A stretch of 64,000 nt of DNA from Colimorpha_A sp045543555. GTDB lineage: Bacteria; Bacillota; Clostridia; Oscillospirales; CAG-272. The translations under genes were made by a program, and so were the position numbers. Below, one piece after another: positions 25,390-34,171 of this stretch. Below the pieces are notes generated by a model. It did no database searches. It saw nothing but the letters and a program-made list of their open reading frames with translations, and had not been told where the DNA came from. The stretch lies in the NCBI GenBank assembly GCA_045543555.1, contig JAZQMQ010000018.1, forward strand, positions 1-64,000, written 5' to 3'. Numbering within the stretch: the stretch's first letter is position 1; every line of letters begins with the position of its first letter.

Positions 25390-26157
25390 ATGAACGTACT
25401 TGAAGTAAAAAACCTTCGAAAGCGCTTTGGCGAAACCGAGGTGCTCAAGGGCATAGATTTTACACTGAAAAAGGGCGAGGTCTTAACGATCATAGGATCC
25501 TCCGGCGGAGGAAAAACCACGCTGCTCCGTTGTCTTAATTTTCTTGAAAAGGCAAACAGCGGTGAGATAATCGTCAACGGAAAAACCGTTTATTCTGCAG
25601 CCGAAGGCGAAAAGCCAATCGTTTCACAGGAAGCGCAGCTTTCCTTTGGACTTGTTTTTCAGCAGTTTAATCTTTTCCCGCAATACAGCGTGATAGAAAA
25701 TCTTATGCTCGCTCCAAAGCTTAAAGCTAAACGCGAAAAAAAGCACGTCGATCGGGCAACGATCGTAGAGATCGAAGAAAGAGCAAGAAAGCTTCTTGAT
25801 ACCGTTGGCCTGACTGACAAGGCAAACGAATATCCCTGCCACCTTTCCGGAGGTCAGCAGCAGAGAGTTGCCATAGCGAGAGCGCTGATGCTTTCTCCCG
25901 ATATTCTTTGCTTCGATGAGCCCACATCTTCACTCGATCCCGAACTCACGGGCGAGGTTTTGAGAGTTATCCGTTCTCTTAAGGATTCGGAACGCACGAT
26001 GATAATTGTAACTCACGAAATGGAATTCGCAAAGCACGTGTCCGATAAGATAATTTTCATTGCGGACGGAAAAATCGAGGAGCAGGGAACACCGGACGAA
26101 GTATTCGGTGATCCAAAGAGCGAAAAAACGAAGTCATTTTTATCTGCCGGTCAATAA
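25390..26157 (+). CDS. Amino-acid ABC transporter ATP-binding protein
   Basis: 255 residues. Walker A GSSGGGKT (K42), Q-loop FGLVFQQFNLFPQ, signature LSGGQQQRVAIARAL, Walker B ILCFDEPTSSLD, H-loop VTHEMEF. These are the GlnQ/HisP-type features of polar amino-acid importers. A short charged insertion (KAKREKKHVDRATIVEIEER) sits before the signature. GAGGAGGT precedes ATG 25390. Last gene of the operon, followed by a strong terminator. Confidence 0.94.
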   Translation: MNVLEVKNLRKRFGETEVLKGIDFTLKKGEVLTIIGSSGGGKTTLLRCLNFLEKANSGEIIVNGKTVYSAAEGEKPIVSQEAQLSFGLVFQQFNLFPQYSVIENLMLAPKLKAKREKKHVDRATIVEIEERARKLLDTVGLTDKANEYPCHLSGGQQQRVAIARALMLSPDILCFDEPTSSLDPELTGEVLRVIRSLKDSERTMIIVTHEMEFAKHVSDKIIFIADGKIEEQGTPDEVFGDPKSEKTKSFLSAGQ

Positions 26158-26164
26158 AAATGAT

Positions 26165-26197
26165 GCTTCCGCGCAAAATTGCGCGGAAGCTTTTTTT
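26165..26197 (+). terminator. Terminator of amino-acid ABC operon
   Basis: GCTTCCGCGCAA (26165-26176) pairs with TTGCGCGGAAGC (26179-26190), followed by seven T residues. Confidence 0.92.
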
Positions 26198-26204
26198 AAT
26201 GATA

Positions 26205-26233
26205 TTGCAATTATAAAGTGTTTCTGTTATAAT
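26205..26233 (+). promoter_or_regulatory. Promoter of ECF S-component gene
   Basis: TTGCAA (26205-26210), 17 bases, TATAAT (26228-26233), 35 bases before the gene. The short leader leaves no room for a riboswitch. Confidence 0.7.
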
Positions 26234-26267
26234 TAACAGAGTAAATTTTTGTTTAGTGAGTGTTTAT

Positions 26268-26792
26268 ATGAAAAGAAAAGAAATTGAAAAGCTTGTGCTC
26301 AGTGGTATGTTCCTTGCAATAGGAATGGTACTTCCTATGCTGACGATGCAAATTAAGGAAATAGGCGATACACTCCTTCCCATGCATCTCCCGGTACTTC
26401 TTTGCGGATTTATATGCGGTTGGTCATACGGTGGAATGGTTGGGTTCATCTTGCCGTTTTTTAGGAGCCTTATTTTTGAAATGCCGCCAATTTATCCTCA
26501 GGCAGTTTGGACGTCGATGGAGCTGATGACTTACGGAATTGTCTGCGGTATATTATATTCAGTCATCGGGAAAAAGAAGCTTTGGGCTGTTTATTGCTCT
26601 CTCATTATATCCATGATTGCAGGCAGAATAGTTTGGGGTATTACAAAAGCCATACTTCTCGGTGTATCCGGTAAGAGCTTTACGTTTACAGCATTTATGA
26701 TCGGAGGCTTTGCTGATGCTTTGCCGGGAGTTATTATACAGCTTATCCTTGTTCCCACAATCGTAATCCTATATGAAAAAAGAAGAGTATAA
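26268..26792 (+). CDS. ECF transporter substrate-binding (S) component
   Basis: About 174 residues with six predicted membrane helices. The N-terminus (EIEKLVLSGMFLAIGMVLPM) and PMHLPVLLCGFICGWSYGGM, VGFILPFFRSLIF resemble the pantothenate/unknown-vitamin S components that dock to an EcfT-EcfA module. ALPGVIIQLILVPTIVI closes the last helix. It imports a vitamin or cofactor precursor; the substrate is not evident and no energising module is nearby, as expected for group II ECF systems. ATG 26268 is preferred; an in-frame GTG lies at 26256. Confidence 0.8.
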   Translation: MKRKEIEKLVLSGMFLAIGMVLPMLTMQIKEIGDTLLPMHLPVLLCGFICGWSYGGMVGFILPFFRSLIFEMPPIYPQAVWTSMELMTYGIVCGILYSVIGKKKLWAVYCSLIISMIAGRIVWGITKAILLGVSGKSFTFTAFMIGGFADALPGVIIQLILVPTIVILYEKRRV

Positions 26793-26931
26793 GGGCTGAT
26801 ACCGACGCTTGACAAATTGATCTGAATCGGTTTCCGCTCTTTTATAATTGTAATTATAAGTGTGCTCTAAGAGCCGGAAATACGTTTTCCTGCGAGCAGA
26901 AAAAGAAAGATACACAACGGAGATTATTTAC

Positions 26932-27452
26932 ATGGAAATTTTGGGCTACGCATGCGGAGTCGTGGCGGTAATACTGTTTATTTAATCTTATCAGGTATTT
27001 GATAAGAAAAAATGCTTCTCATTCAGACTGTAGCAACTTTTATGAACGGTATGCAATATCTTTTTCTCGGAGCATGTTCCGGACTTGCGATGAATATTTT
27101 GGGAATTGCCAGAAATCTAATCTATAGCAATAAGGAAAAGAGCAAGATCTGCGCAGCGAAATGGATGCCATGTGCTTTTGCCGCACTTATGGCAGGTGTC
27201 AGTATCTTCATGTGGGAAGCATATTACTCAATATTCATAATTCTGGGAATAATGATAAATACAGTATGCTTAGGTGTGTTTGATTCACAGCATATCAGAT
27301 GGAGCATACTTATAAGCTGCCCCTTGATATTCATCTACAATGCCTTTACGGGAGCATATCCGGGAATGCTTAATGAAAGCATTTCGCCTGTATCGGCTAT
27401 CGTTGGTATCATAAGATACCGTCGTGCGAAAAAAGAGGGAAAAACGGCATAA
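26932..27452 (+). pseudogene. YgjV-family inner membrane protein, decayed
   Basis: ATG 26932 reads MEILGYACGVVAVILFI then TAA, followed by SYQVFDKK in frame. A missing A in an A-run (about 27004-27010) shifts the rest: MLLIQTVATFMNGMQYLFLG, ACSGLAMNILGIARNLIYS, IFIILGIMINTVCLGV, GAYPGMLNESISPVSAIVGI, to TAA 27452. Joined, this is a standard YgjV-like protein of about 170 residues with five membrane helices, of unknown role. One nonsense codon and one homopolymer frameshift inactivate it unless they are assembly errors. Confidence 0.75.
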
Positions 27453-27485
27453 TCTGATTTTCTTGTTTTGAAAGAGTTGGATCAT

Positions 27486-27795
27486 ATGGAAATAATTAAG
27501 GATTTGTATTATTCAAAAGATCGTGATCTGGACAGATCTCTTGATATATATCCCCGACGGAAAAAGCGTAGCGGTTTTCGTTTATTTTCAAGGAGGCCTT
27601 ATTGTATCGGATAACGATATGGAGAATCGCTATGAGCAAACCATGCTGATGCTTTCTACGATGAAATCATTTGGATATAAAGGATACGACCATATTGTCA
27701 TACACGGTACACATTGTTCGTACTGCGCGGAGTGTGATGCGGACGGAAACAGTGTTCTTACAAAAATGATCTTCGATTTTGTGGATAACGAATAA
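27486..27795 (+). pseudogene. Alpha/beta-hydrolase (esterase), internally deleted
   Basis: The first frame reads EIIKDLYYSKDRDLDRSLDIYPRR; loss of two bases (or gain of one) moves to DGKSVAVFVYFQGGL (normally an HGGG oxyanion box), which jumps directly to RYEQTMLMLSTMKSFGY and HIVIHGTHCSYCAECDADGN, the C-terminal lid and His region. The middle with the nucleophile elbow is missing. About 100 codons remain from a family of ~270. It shares decay with the YgjV remnant just upstream. Confidence 0.7.
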
Positions 27796-27800
27796 TAAAA

Positions 27801-27836
27801 CAGAACGCAGATGACTTCACATCTGCGTTCTGCTTT
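27801..27836. terminator. Terminator between esterase remnant and CotH gene
   Basis: CAGAACGCAGATG (27801-27813) pairs with CATCTGCGTTCTG (27820-27832), then CTTTT. It separates convergent transcripts. Confidence 0.8.
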
Positions 27837-29539
27837 TATATATTGTTGTCCATCCAGCTCCAACGGTTTACTATAAAGTCACGGATATATTGAATATGGG
27901 ACTGGTAGGTCTTGTATTTTGTAATGCTTTTAGGCTGGGGGCTTACGGCTCTTTTTCCGAGTACGTTCCAAACCTTGAAGTTATATTCTGCACTTACAGA
28001 GAGTGTTTTTCCCATTTCGTCAACACAGTACAGTGCTTTTTCAAGAAGATCGTCCTTCGCCTCATCCCAGCGAAGCTTAAGCTTTGCTTTGAATGCAGGA
28101 TCTTTCATGAGATAACACATCCAGTTGTCGTCGATATATTCGTGCTTTTGGGAAAGATTTGCCCAGGATGTGTAGTCACCGAAATCGTTGTACAGATTAC
28201 CCATTGCAAGATCGTAATCCCAAATAGGACCCATTTTAAGCAGTCCGCCGCTTTCCTTCATTATGAAGCAACTGCGTCTGAAGCAGGATTCGAGATTGTA
28301 GAAAAGCTCTGTGGATATAAACCAATCGATAAGATAGTCAACGTCGATATAGTTTTCGTAACCGTTTAAGGTTTTGACCGCTGAATTTGCTTTTTTTACG
28401 TAATCTATAATGAAGTTTGCTTGTTCCTTTATAATTTTATCATCTTCGGGATATTCTATTGAGCAGTAGCGCACAAGGTCGGTGTGCAATGCGGTAAGAC
28501 CGTATTGATCGTCGTCTTCAACACCTCCTATTTCTATAAGGAAGGAAGTGTCTGCTTCGCCGTTGTCTTTGGGAAGATCGATTCTGTTCTCCGAGATGTC
28601 TCTGTCCTCCCCTATAGTGTATACACCGATATATACACCGTTCAAAAATACGTTTACGGGGTATTGAGAGAGCGGACAAAGCTCGTGTGAGAGTACCTTT
28701 GAGGTTTCGTGTGCCACGAAATTTCTTATTAGTGAGTAATCAGCGTAGTTTGCAAGAAGTATCCATTTTTTTGCTTCTGCCATGCCGAGAACTTCGGTCT
28801 TATTATAAAATTTAAGCTTGTACGGCTTTTTCGCCCAACCCCAAGTGGAATTTCCTCTTCCTTTTATCTCTGCTCGGGTAGGCTCAAGTGATGCAAATCC
28901 CTCCGGAAGATACCAACCGTTAACGCCTTCGGCATCGATTGTGACCATGGCATCAATATATTCTTCTTTCGAGACAATTCCTTTTCCTTCTTCGGTGTCT
29001 ATGCTTATTACAGGAATTACATTACCGCTGTATTCAACTATTATTTCATATTGTTTTGTGAGACCGTCGTTATCGGTCAGCGTGATGTAGCAATTGTCTG
29101 TCAAATTGACCTTGCCACCATTGTTGGCACTTGAAAATTCGACCGTTGCGGCATCTGCTTCAACGTCAACAATCGCATTTTTCAGAGTGAATGAGTCTGT
29201 TGGAGCAATGACGGTGAAGATTGCTTTACCATCTTCAATAACAGCGGTCAGACTCTCGCACATATTTTTATTTTTGTTTTTATCGACCGTCAATGAGATA
29301 AGAAAGCAGCTTGGCTTCGGTGGCTCGGTTGTTACCTCCTCGGTTGTTGTTATCGCCTCTGTCGTTTCAGCTTCCGTCGTTTCTTCGGTTTTTGTGGTGG
29401 ATGACGGAGTGTTTGGCTGGGTTATGGGGGCGGTTTCAGTTTCGGTAAACTTTGGGGCAGAGTTTTTCTCTGCACAGCCTACGGCAGAAAAAAGCAACGA
29501 GACTGAAGCAAGAATTAATGCGATTAGTCGTTTGATCAT
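27836..29539 (-). CDS. CotH-kinase-family lipoprotein
   Basis: 567 residues. Signal peptide MIKRLIALILASVSLLFSAV with lipobox SAVGC, then a Thr/Glu-rich linker (TKTEETTEAETTEA), a beta-sandwich (ISLTVDKNKNKNM... YEIIVEYSGN) and the CotH domain: EIKGRGNSTWGWAKKPYKLK, WILLANYADYSLIRNFVAHE, PVNVFLNGVYIGVYTIGEDR, MGPIWDYDLAMGN. CotH proteins are atypical protein kinases that phosphorylate coat or surface proteins. It lies on the cell surface here; the partner is not evident nearby, and a spore-coat role is possible but unproven. Confidence 0.9.
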   Translation of the reverse strand: MIKRLIALILASVSLLFSAVGCAEKNSAPKFTETETAPITQPNTPSSTTKTEETTEAETTEAITTTEEVTTEPPKPSCFLISLTVDKNKNKNMCESLTAVIEDGKAIFTVIAPTDSFTLKNAIVDVEADAATVEFSSANNGGKVNLTDNCYITLTDNDGLTKQYEIIVEYSGNVIPVISIDTEEGKGIVSKEEYIDAMVTIDAEGVNGWYLPEGFASLEPTRAEIKGRGNSTWGWAKKPYKLKFYNKTEVLGMAEAKKWILLANYADYSLIRNFVAHETSKVLSHELCPLSQYPVNVFLNGVYIGVYTIGEDRDISENRIDLPKDNGEADTSFLIEIGGVEDDDQYGLTALHTDLVRYCSIEYPEDDKIIKEQANFIIDYVKKANSAVKTLNGYENYIDVDYLIDWFISTELFYNLESCFRRSCFIMKESGGLLKMGPIWDYDLAMGNLYNDFGDYTSWANLSQKHEYIDDNWMCYLMKDPAFKAKLKLRWDEAKDDLLEKALYCVDEMGKTLSVSAEYNFKVWNVLGKRAVSPQPKSITKYKTYQSHIQYIRDFIVNRWSWMDNNI

Positions 29540-29625
29540 TATAAAAACACCTCGTTTAGAGTTACATTAATTATAATGTTACAGGACCGTTTTGTCAATA
29601 CGGCATTTAAAACTTAAAGTGCCGC

Positions 29626-29654
29626 TTAAAAACTTGTATGACGTGTGATATAAT
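29626..29654 (+). promoter_or_regulatory. Probable promoter of the PP2C-like remnant
   Basis: TTAAAA (29626-29631), 17 bases, TATAAT (29649-29654), 45 bases before ATG 29699. The -35 is weak. Confidence 0.4.
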
Positions 29655-29698
29655 TAATATCGGAATTACTCGGATATTTCACTTGATTGGAGAATATT

Positions 29699-30508
29699 AT
29701 GTTCCGAGAAAAGATCATAGAAAAATTTGTACTGGGAAAAAATGGTGATCGCTGATTGGCGAGGATATTATCGTTGAAGGAAAATATTTTTACGCGGTAA
29801 TCGACGGAGTTACATCAAAAAGTACAAAAACTTATAACGGTATGGAAACCGGACGCTATGGTGCTTATCTTGTCGCACAGGCAATAGAGGACCTTGATGA
29901 ATGGGATACGGCTGAGGAGGCTTTGAAAAAGATCGACAGCTGGATCGCGGATCAGTATGGCGATGAACTGCCCCCACCTGAGGAAAGGATACAGGCATGC
30001 GCGGTGATATACAGCCGTGCAAGAAGGGAAGTATGGAACTACGGAGACTGTGCTCTCATTATAAATGGTAACGTATATACTCACGAAAAGAAGATCGATC
30101 AGGTGCTTGGCGGTCTCAGGGCCTTTATAATTCACGAAGCAATTAAGCTGGGCTGCGATACGGACTCGCTTTATGAAAACGACTTCGGCAGGGAAGCGAT
30201 AATGCCGTATTTGAAGAAGCAGGCGATTTTTGCAAATCCCGACGGACCGTTCGGATATCCCGTTATCGACGGAAGCGGAATCAACGTATCGATGATCAAG
30301 GTGTACGGGGTTGAAAAGGGGGGATATGGTAGTTCTTGCAAGTGACGGATATCCCGCCATTTGCCCAACGCTCGATGAGTCTGAGAAGGAGCTTAAGAGA
30401 ATTCTTGATAGCGATCCGCTTGCTATTTGTGAAAACATTCAGACAAAAATGATGGTTAAAGGAAATCTGTCGTTTGATGACAGAGCTTACCTCTGCTTTG
30501 AAGTATAA
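29699..30508 (+). pseudogene. PP2C-like protein phosphatase, frameshifted
   Basis: ATG 29699 reads IIEKFVLGKNGDR then TGA; the next frame continues EDIIVEGKYFYAVIDGVTSKS (the acidic metal site typical of PP2C, AVIDGVT), GMETGRYGAYLVAQAIEDL, SRARREVWNYGDCALIING, YPVIDGSGI. Near 30320 an extra base shifts the frame to MVVLASDGYPAICPTLDESE, with the DG of the fourth metal motif, ending SFDDRAYLCFEV at TAA 30508. About 265 residues in total if repaired, a normal compact PP2C length. Two frameshifts and a stop disable it. Confidence 0.75.
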
Positions 30509-30574
30509 TTATACACGCAAGTCAGATCAAAGGAATAAAATAATCATAAAAAGTAATAATTTGTTAAAAATACC

Positions 30575-30603
30575 TTGACAAATGATTAAAGATGAGGTAA
30601 AAT
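30575..30603 (+). promoter_or_regulatory. Promoter of the oligopeptide transporter operon
   Basis: TTGACA (30575-30580), 17 bases, TAAAAT (30598-30603). A leader of about 155 bases follows before oppA; it has a GGGC/GCCC stem but no riboswitch I recognise. Confidence 0.8.
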
Positions 30604-30764
30604 GTCAGTAAATCTCTATGCAATTCTACTCCTGGGCTTTTTAACGGCGTGATCGTATCGAAGGCCCTTAAATATTGCATATATTATTTTGAATATACGG
30701 TGAACACGCTGTTACGTGCCACCTTATATTATAAATTATTATTATGTTTTGGAGGAAACCCAAG

Positions 30765-32987
30765 ATGAAAAGAACCAGACTTCTGTCTCTTCTTCTTATC
30801 GTTTTTCTTGTAGTTGGCGTTCTCGCCGGCTGCTCAGAGAAGAAGGACAAAGGCTACGTTTTCGATCCCGCTGACGTAGTCGCACACAAGTCCTACACCT
30901 CCGTCTACGATGAAATCGGTTCCAAGATCACCGCAGACATGGTTGTAGAAAAAGACGGTTTTGCTTACGTTACCTATGAGGGCGTAGAGTATGAGCTTGG
31001 TATGGACTTCCTGTCCATGGCTATGGTTTATAACTGCACTCCTAAGGGCAACTTCAAGACCGCTGAAGAGGTTTACAACTTCTGGTGGAAGCTCTATATG
31101 CAGAGATGGAACTATCTCGCTCCTGAGATCCCGCTCTATTCCAACCAGTACTTCGACCTCTACAACGCTAAGATCGAAGGCTTTGAAACCACTCCTTACT
31201 GGAGTGCTGCTGATGCCATCATCAAGGCAACCGTTAAGACTGAAGACAACTCCGTAATTCTCGGCTCTTCTACCGAGCTTTCCGGCGCTTTCCGTAACTC
31301 CAGCTGGGGTAAGTCTTCTCCCGGATCTTCCGACCTCGATATCCAGAACCTCACCTCCGGACACGGCACTGTTCAGACCGGTCCTGACGGCGCAATGCTT
31401 TGGAATATGCAGGCTCTTGCTGCGGTTCCTACCTCTGTTAAGAACGAGGACGGCACTCTCACCTACACCATCAAGGTTAGAAACGACCTTAAGTTCTCCG
31501 ATGGCTCCGCTATCAACGCAAAGAACTACATCGTATCTATCCTTGCTAACTCCACCGCTGTTGCAGTAGCAGCAGGCGGAACCGGTAACTCCGGTATGCA
31601 GATTGTTGGTTATGATGCATTCAAGGGCTATGAAGGCAAGAACGATGGCCAGGCAGTGCTTGACAAGGATGGCAACGCTACCGACGTTGTTGCTTCCAAG
31701 TACTTCTCCGGCGTTAAGCTTATCGACGACTACACCTTCTCCATCACCTTCCTTGCTGATTACGCAGATTACTACTATGTAATGTCCTACGCTTCCTACT
31801 CTCCCGTTCCTATGGCTCTCTATGCTGGCGAGTACGACATCATCGTAAACGACGACAAGAGCTGCGGTCTTGCTGACGGCTTCTATGCTAAGGCAACCAA
31901 GGACGGCGTTGAGCAGTACACTATGGCTGAGGTTATCGTCAACAACCTCAAGTGGGATTCCGCTCTTCCTTACTCCGGACCCTACGTAGTTAAGAACTAC
32001 GACGCTGCTAACCTCATCGCTACCCTCGAGCTCAACCCCAACTATCCCGGTGACGACGCTCGTGGCAAGGCTACCATCAAGACCATCACCTACGTAAAGA
32101 TGGTTTCTGAGACTCAGATGGACCAGTTCAAGACCGGTCAGATCGACGTTCTCGCTGGTATCACCGGCGGTGCTGACACCAAGGCTGCTCTTGCACTCGT
32201 TGCTGAGAGCCCCGACAAGTATGCTGAGACTCACTATGACCGTGCAGGTTACGGTAAGCTCGCATTCCGTGGCGACCTCGGTCCTACCGCTATGGTAGAG
32301 GTTCGTCAGGCAATCATGTACACCATCAACCGTCCTGAGTTCGCTCAGAACTTCACCGGCGGTTACGGTTCCGTTGTTCATGGTCCTTACTACACCGGTA
32401 TGGCTGCATACAAGGCAAATGAGAGCATTCTCAACCTTAACCCCTACGCATACAGCTCCGACAGCGCTATCGAAGTTCTCGAAGAGGGCGGTTGGATCTA
32501 CAATAAGGACGGCTCTGAATACGACGCAGAAAAGGGCGGCGTACGTTACAAGAAGCTTTCCGGCTTCGAGCTCTCCGAGCAGAACCTTAAGTACTCCTCT
32601 ATCGACGGTAAGTACAAGACCGTTAAGGTAGGCGAAGACTTCTATATGCCTCTTGCAATCAACTGGTACGGCACTCAGCCTAACGACGTTACCGACCAGC
32701 TTATCACTGCATGGCAGAACAACCCCAACGCTACTACCGCAATCGGTATGTACATCACCTACACCAGCTGTGATTTCAACTCCGGTCTCTACGGTGAGTA
32801 CCTCCAGATCGAGCAGTACGGTTGGGACGGAGTTGCTAAGTGTGCCGCTATCAACTTCGCTACCGGCTTCACTTCCGCAATCTATGATCAGTCTTACTAC
32901 TGGACTATCAACCAGGATTACTACGCAGACTACTCCAACAACTACATCATGGATGAGGCTGACTTCTGGGAGAACTACACTAAGTAA
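30765..32987 (+). CDS. oppA: Oligopeptide ABC transporter substrate-binding lipoprotein
   Basis: 740 residues, larger than the usual 540-600. Signal peptide ending VVGVLAGC (lipobox LAGC). The SBP family 5 fold is shown by YTIKVRNDLKFSDGSAINAK, SITFLADYADYYY, LPYSGPYVVKNYD, DQFKTGQIDVLAGI and FRGDLGPTAMVEVRQAIMYT, which loads peptides. The codon choice is strongly biased to C-ending, highly expressed codons and the GC content is above that of its neighbours, indicating very strong expression. GGAGG lies 9 bases before ATG 30765. First gene of opp A-B-C-D-F, followed by a partial terminator that would lower downstream transcription. Confidence 0.93.
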   Translation: MKRTRLLSLLLIVFLVVGVLAGCSEKKDKGYVFDPADVVAHKSYTSVYDEIGSKITADMVVEKDGFAYVTYEGVEYELGMDFLSMAMVYNCTPKGNFKTAEEVYNFWWKLYMQRWNYLAPEIPLYSNQYFDLYNAKIEGFETTPYWSAADAIIKATVKTEDNSVILGSSTELSGAFRNSSWGKSSPGSSDLDIQNLTSGHGTVQTGPDGAMLWNMQALAAVPTSVKNEDGTLTYTIKVRNDLKFSDGSAINAKNYIVSILANSTAVAVAAGGTGNSGMQIVGYDAFKGYEGKNDGQAVLDKDGNATDVVASKYFSGVKLIDDYTFSITFLADYADYYYVMSYASYSPVPMALYAGEYDIIVNDDKSCGLADGFYAKATKDGVEQYTMAEVIVNNLKWDSALPYSGPYVVKNYDAANLIATLELNPNYPGDDARGKATIKTITYVKMVSETQMDQFKTGQIDVLAGITGGADTKAALALVAESPDKYAETHYDRAGYGKLAFRGDLGPTAMVEVRQAIMYTINRPEFAQNFTGGYGSVVHGPYYTGMAAYKANESILNLNPYAYSSDSAIEVLEEGGWIYNKDGSEYDAEKGGVRYKKLSGFELSEQNLKYSSIDGKYKTVKVGEDFYMPLAINWYGTQPNDVTDQLITAWQNNPNATTAIGMYITYTSCDFNSGLYGEYLQIEQYGWDGVAKCAAINFATGFTSAIYDQSYYWTINQDYYADYSNNYIMDEADFWENYTK

Positions 32988-33020
32988 TTTCTTCCACAAC
33001 TGAAATATCAGTGAACTAAA

Positions 33021-33075
33021 TATAGGAAGGGCGTTGAAAAATGCCCTTCCTATACCGCTTTTTTTGTTTTTTACA
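33021..33075 (+). terminator. Attenuator/terminator between oppA and oppB
   Basis: TATAGGAAGGGC (33021-33032) pairs with GCCCTTCCTATA (33043-33054), followed after 5 bases by a T-rich tract. No new promoter is obvious before oppB, so partial read-through would give high OppA and lower membrane-complex levels. Confidence 0.7.
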
Positions 33076-33134
33076 ATTTTATTTGATTATATCTGGATCG
33101 GCCTTGTATAAGGCCAAGAAATTGGAGGATTCCG

Positions 33135-34157
33135 ATGGGCAAATATATGTTGAAGAGAATGGTATATATTGTTCTCGTCTTCTTTATCCTCTCGTTCCTG
33201 CTGTTCATGATTTACAATATGGTTCCCGGTGCGGACAAGTCTTATGAGTATGCAAAAGCAGAATGGCAAGTTAATAAGCAGCTCGATCTTGATGAACGTG
33301 TTGCGTATTGGCAGGAAAAATTAGGAACGAACGGTACTAAATTTGAAAGATATCTCCGTTGGATCGGAGTTTACCCCTATAAAAACGGCTCATTTAATGG
33401 AATACTGCAGGGAAATTTCGGAACTTCAACGAAATTTGCCAAGCCAGTAATTGAAGTTATAAAGGAGCCGATGGAAAATACGATATTTATTAATATTTTT
33501 GCTACTATTCTCGCACTCGGTATCACTATACCGCTCGGCATCTTCTGTGCTGTCAAGCGCGGAAGCAAGCGAGACGTAGGAGTGCAGGTCGGTACTATCG
33601 TAGGCTACAGTTTGCCGATTTTTATTATTGCGATAGTGTTCATATGGGTGTTTGCGGTGTTACTGGGCTGGTTCCCGGTATCGGGTATGCAAAACGCAAA
33701 TTATCTTAGCTGGCCTAAGTGGAAGCAGTTCCTTGATAAGATGTATCATCTGTCACTTCCCCTTATCGTTATGACCTTTACGTCTCTGGGCGGTATGACA
33801 CGTTTTGTCCGTGCATCCATGATCGAGGCTCTTTCCATGGACTGTATCCGTACCGCACGTGCAAAGGGCTTAAGAGAAAAGGTAGTTATCTATACTCATG
33901 CGTTCCGCAATGCGCTTCTTCCCATTACTACCCTTATTATCGGATGGTTCCTCGGAATTTTCGGCGGATCAATGATGATCGAAAATATTTTTGCTCTTAA
34001 CGGTATAGGTAAAATCTATTATGATGCTCTTCAAGCTTCTGATAATGAACTTGTACTCGGTCTTCAGCTGTTCTACATAACCATCGCACTTGTCGGTAAT
34101 CTTCTTATCGATATCGCGTACGGTCTTGTAGACCCGCGTGTTCGTGTCAATAAGTAA
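33135..34157 (+). CDS. oppB: Oligopeptide ABC transporter permease OppB
   Basis: 340 residues, OppB/DppB family. First membrane helix IVLVFFILSFLLFMIYNMVPG, then an extracytoplasmic loop longer than usual (about residues 35-110), then FINIFATILALGITIPLGIF, VGYSLPIFIIAIVFIWVFAV and the EAA loop ALSMDCIRTARAKGLREKVV, which docks on the ATPases. The end LLIDIAYGLVDPRVR is a family signature. GGAGG lies before ATG 33135. Forms the channel with OppC. Confidence 0.93.
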   Translation: MGKYMLKRMVYIVLVFFILSFLLFMIYNMVPGADKSYEYAKAEWQVNKQLDLDERVAYWQEKLGTNGTKFERYLRWIGVYPYKNGSFNGILQGNFGTSTKFAKPVIEVIKEPMENTIFINIFATILALGITIPLGIFCAVKRGSKRDVGVQVGTIVGYSLPIFIIAIVFIWVFAVLLGWFPVSGMQNANYLSWPKWKQFLDKMYHLSLPLIVMTFTSLGGMTRFVRASMIEALSMDCIRTARAKGLREKVVIYTHAFRNALLPITTLIIGWFLGIFGGSMMIENIFALNGIGKIYYDALQASDNELVLGLQLFYITIALVGNLLIDIAYGLVDPRVRVNK

Positions 34158-34171
34158 GGAGGCAGTATAAT

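Noticed and set aside
31000..32900. Horizontal transfer of oppA because of its higher GC and different codon use
   Set aside because: gpmI shows the same bias, and the bias favours C-ending codons typical of strong expression; the rest of the operon is normal.
30834..32999. 721-codon open frame antisense to oppA
   Set aside because: It lies exactly opposite a codon-biased, highly expressed gene; its sequence is Val/Ser/Gly-rich without domains, signal or ribosome-binding site. Codon bias of oppA removes antisense stops.
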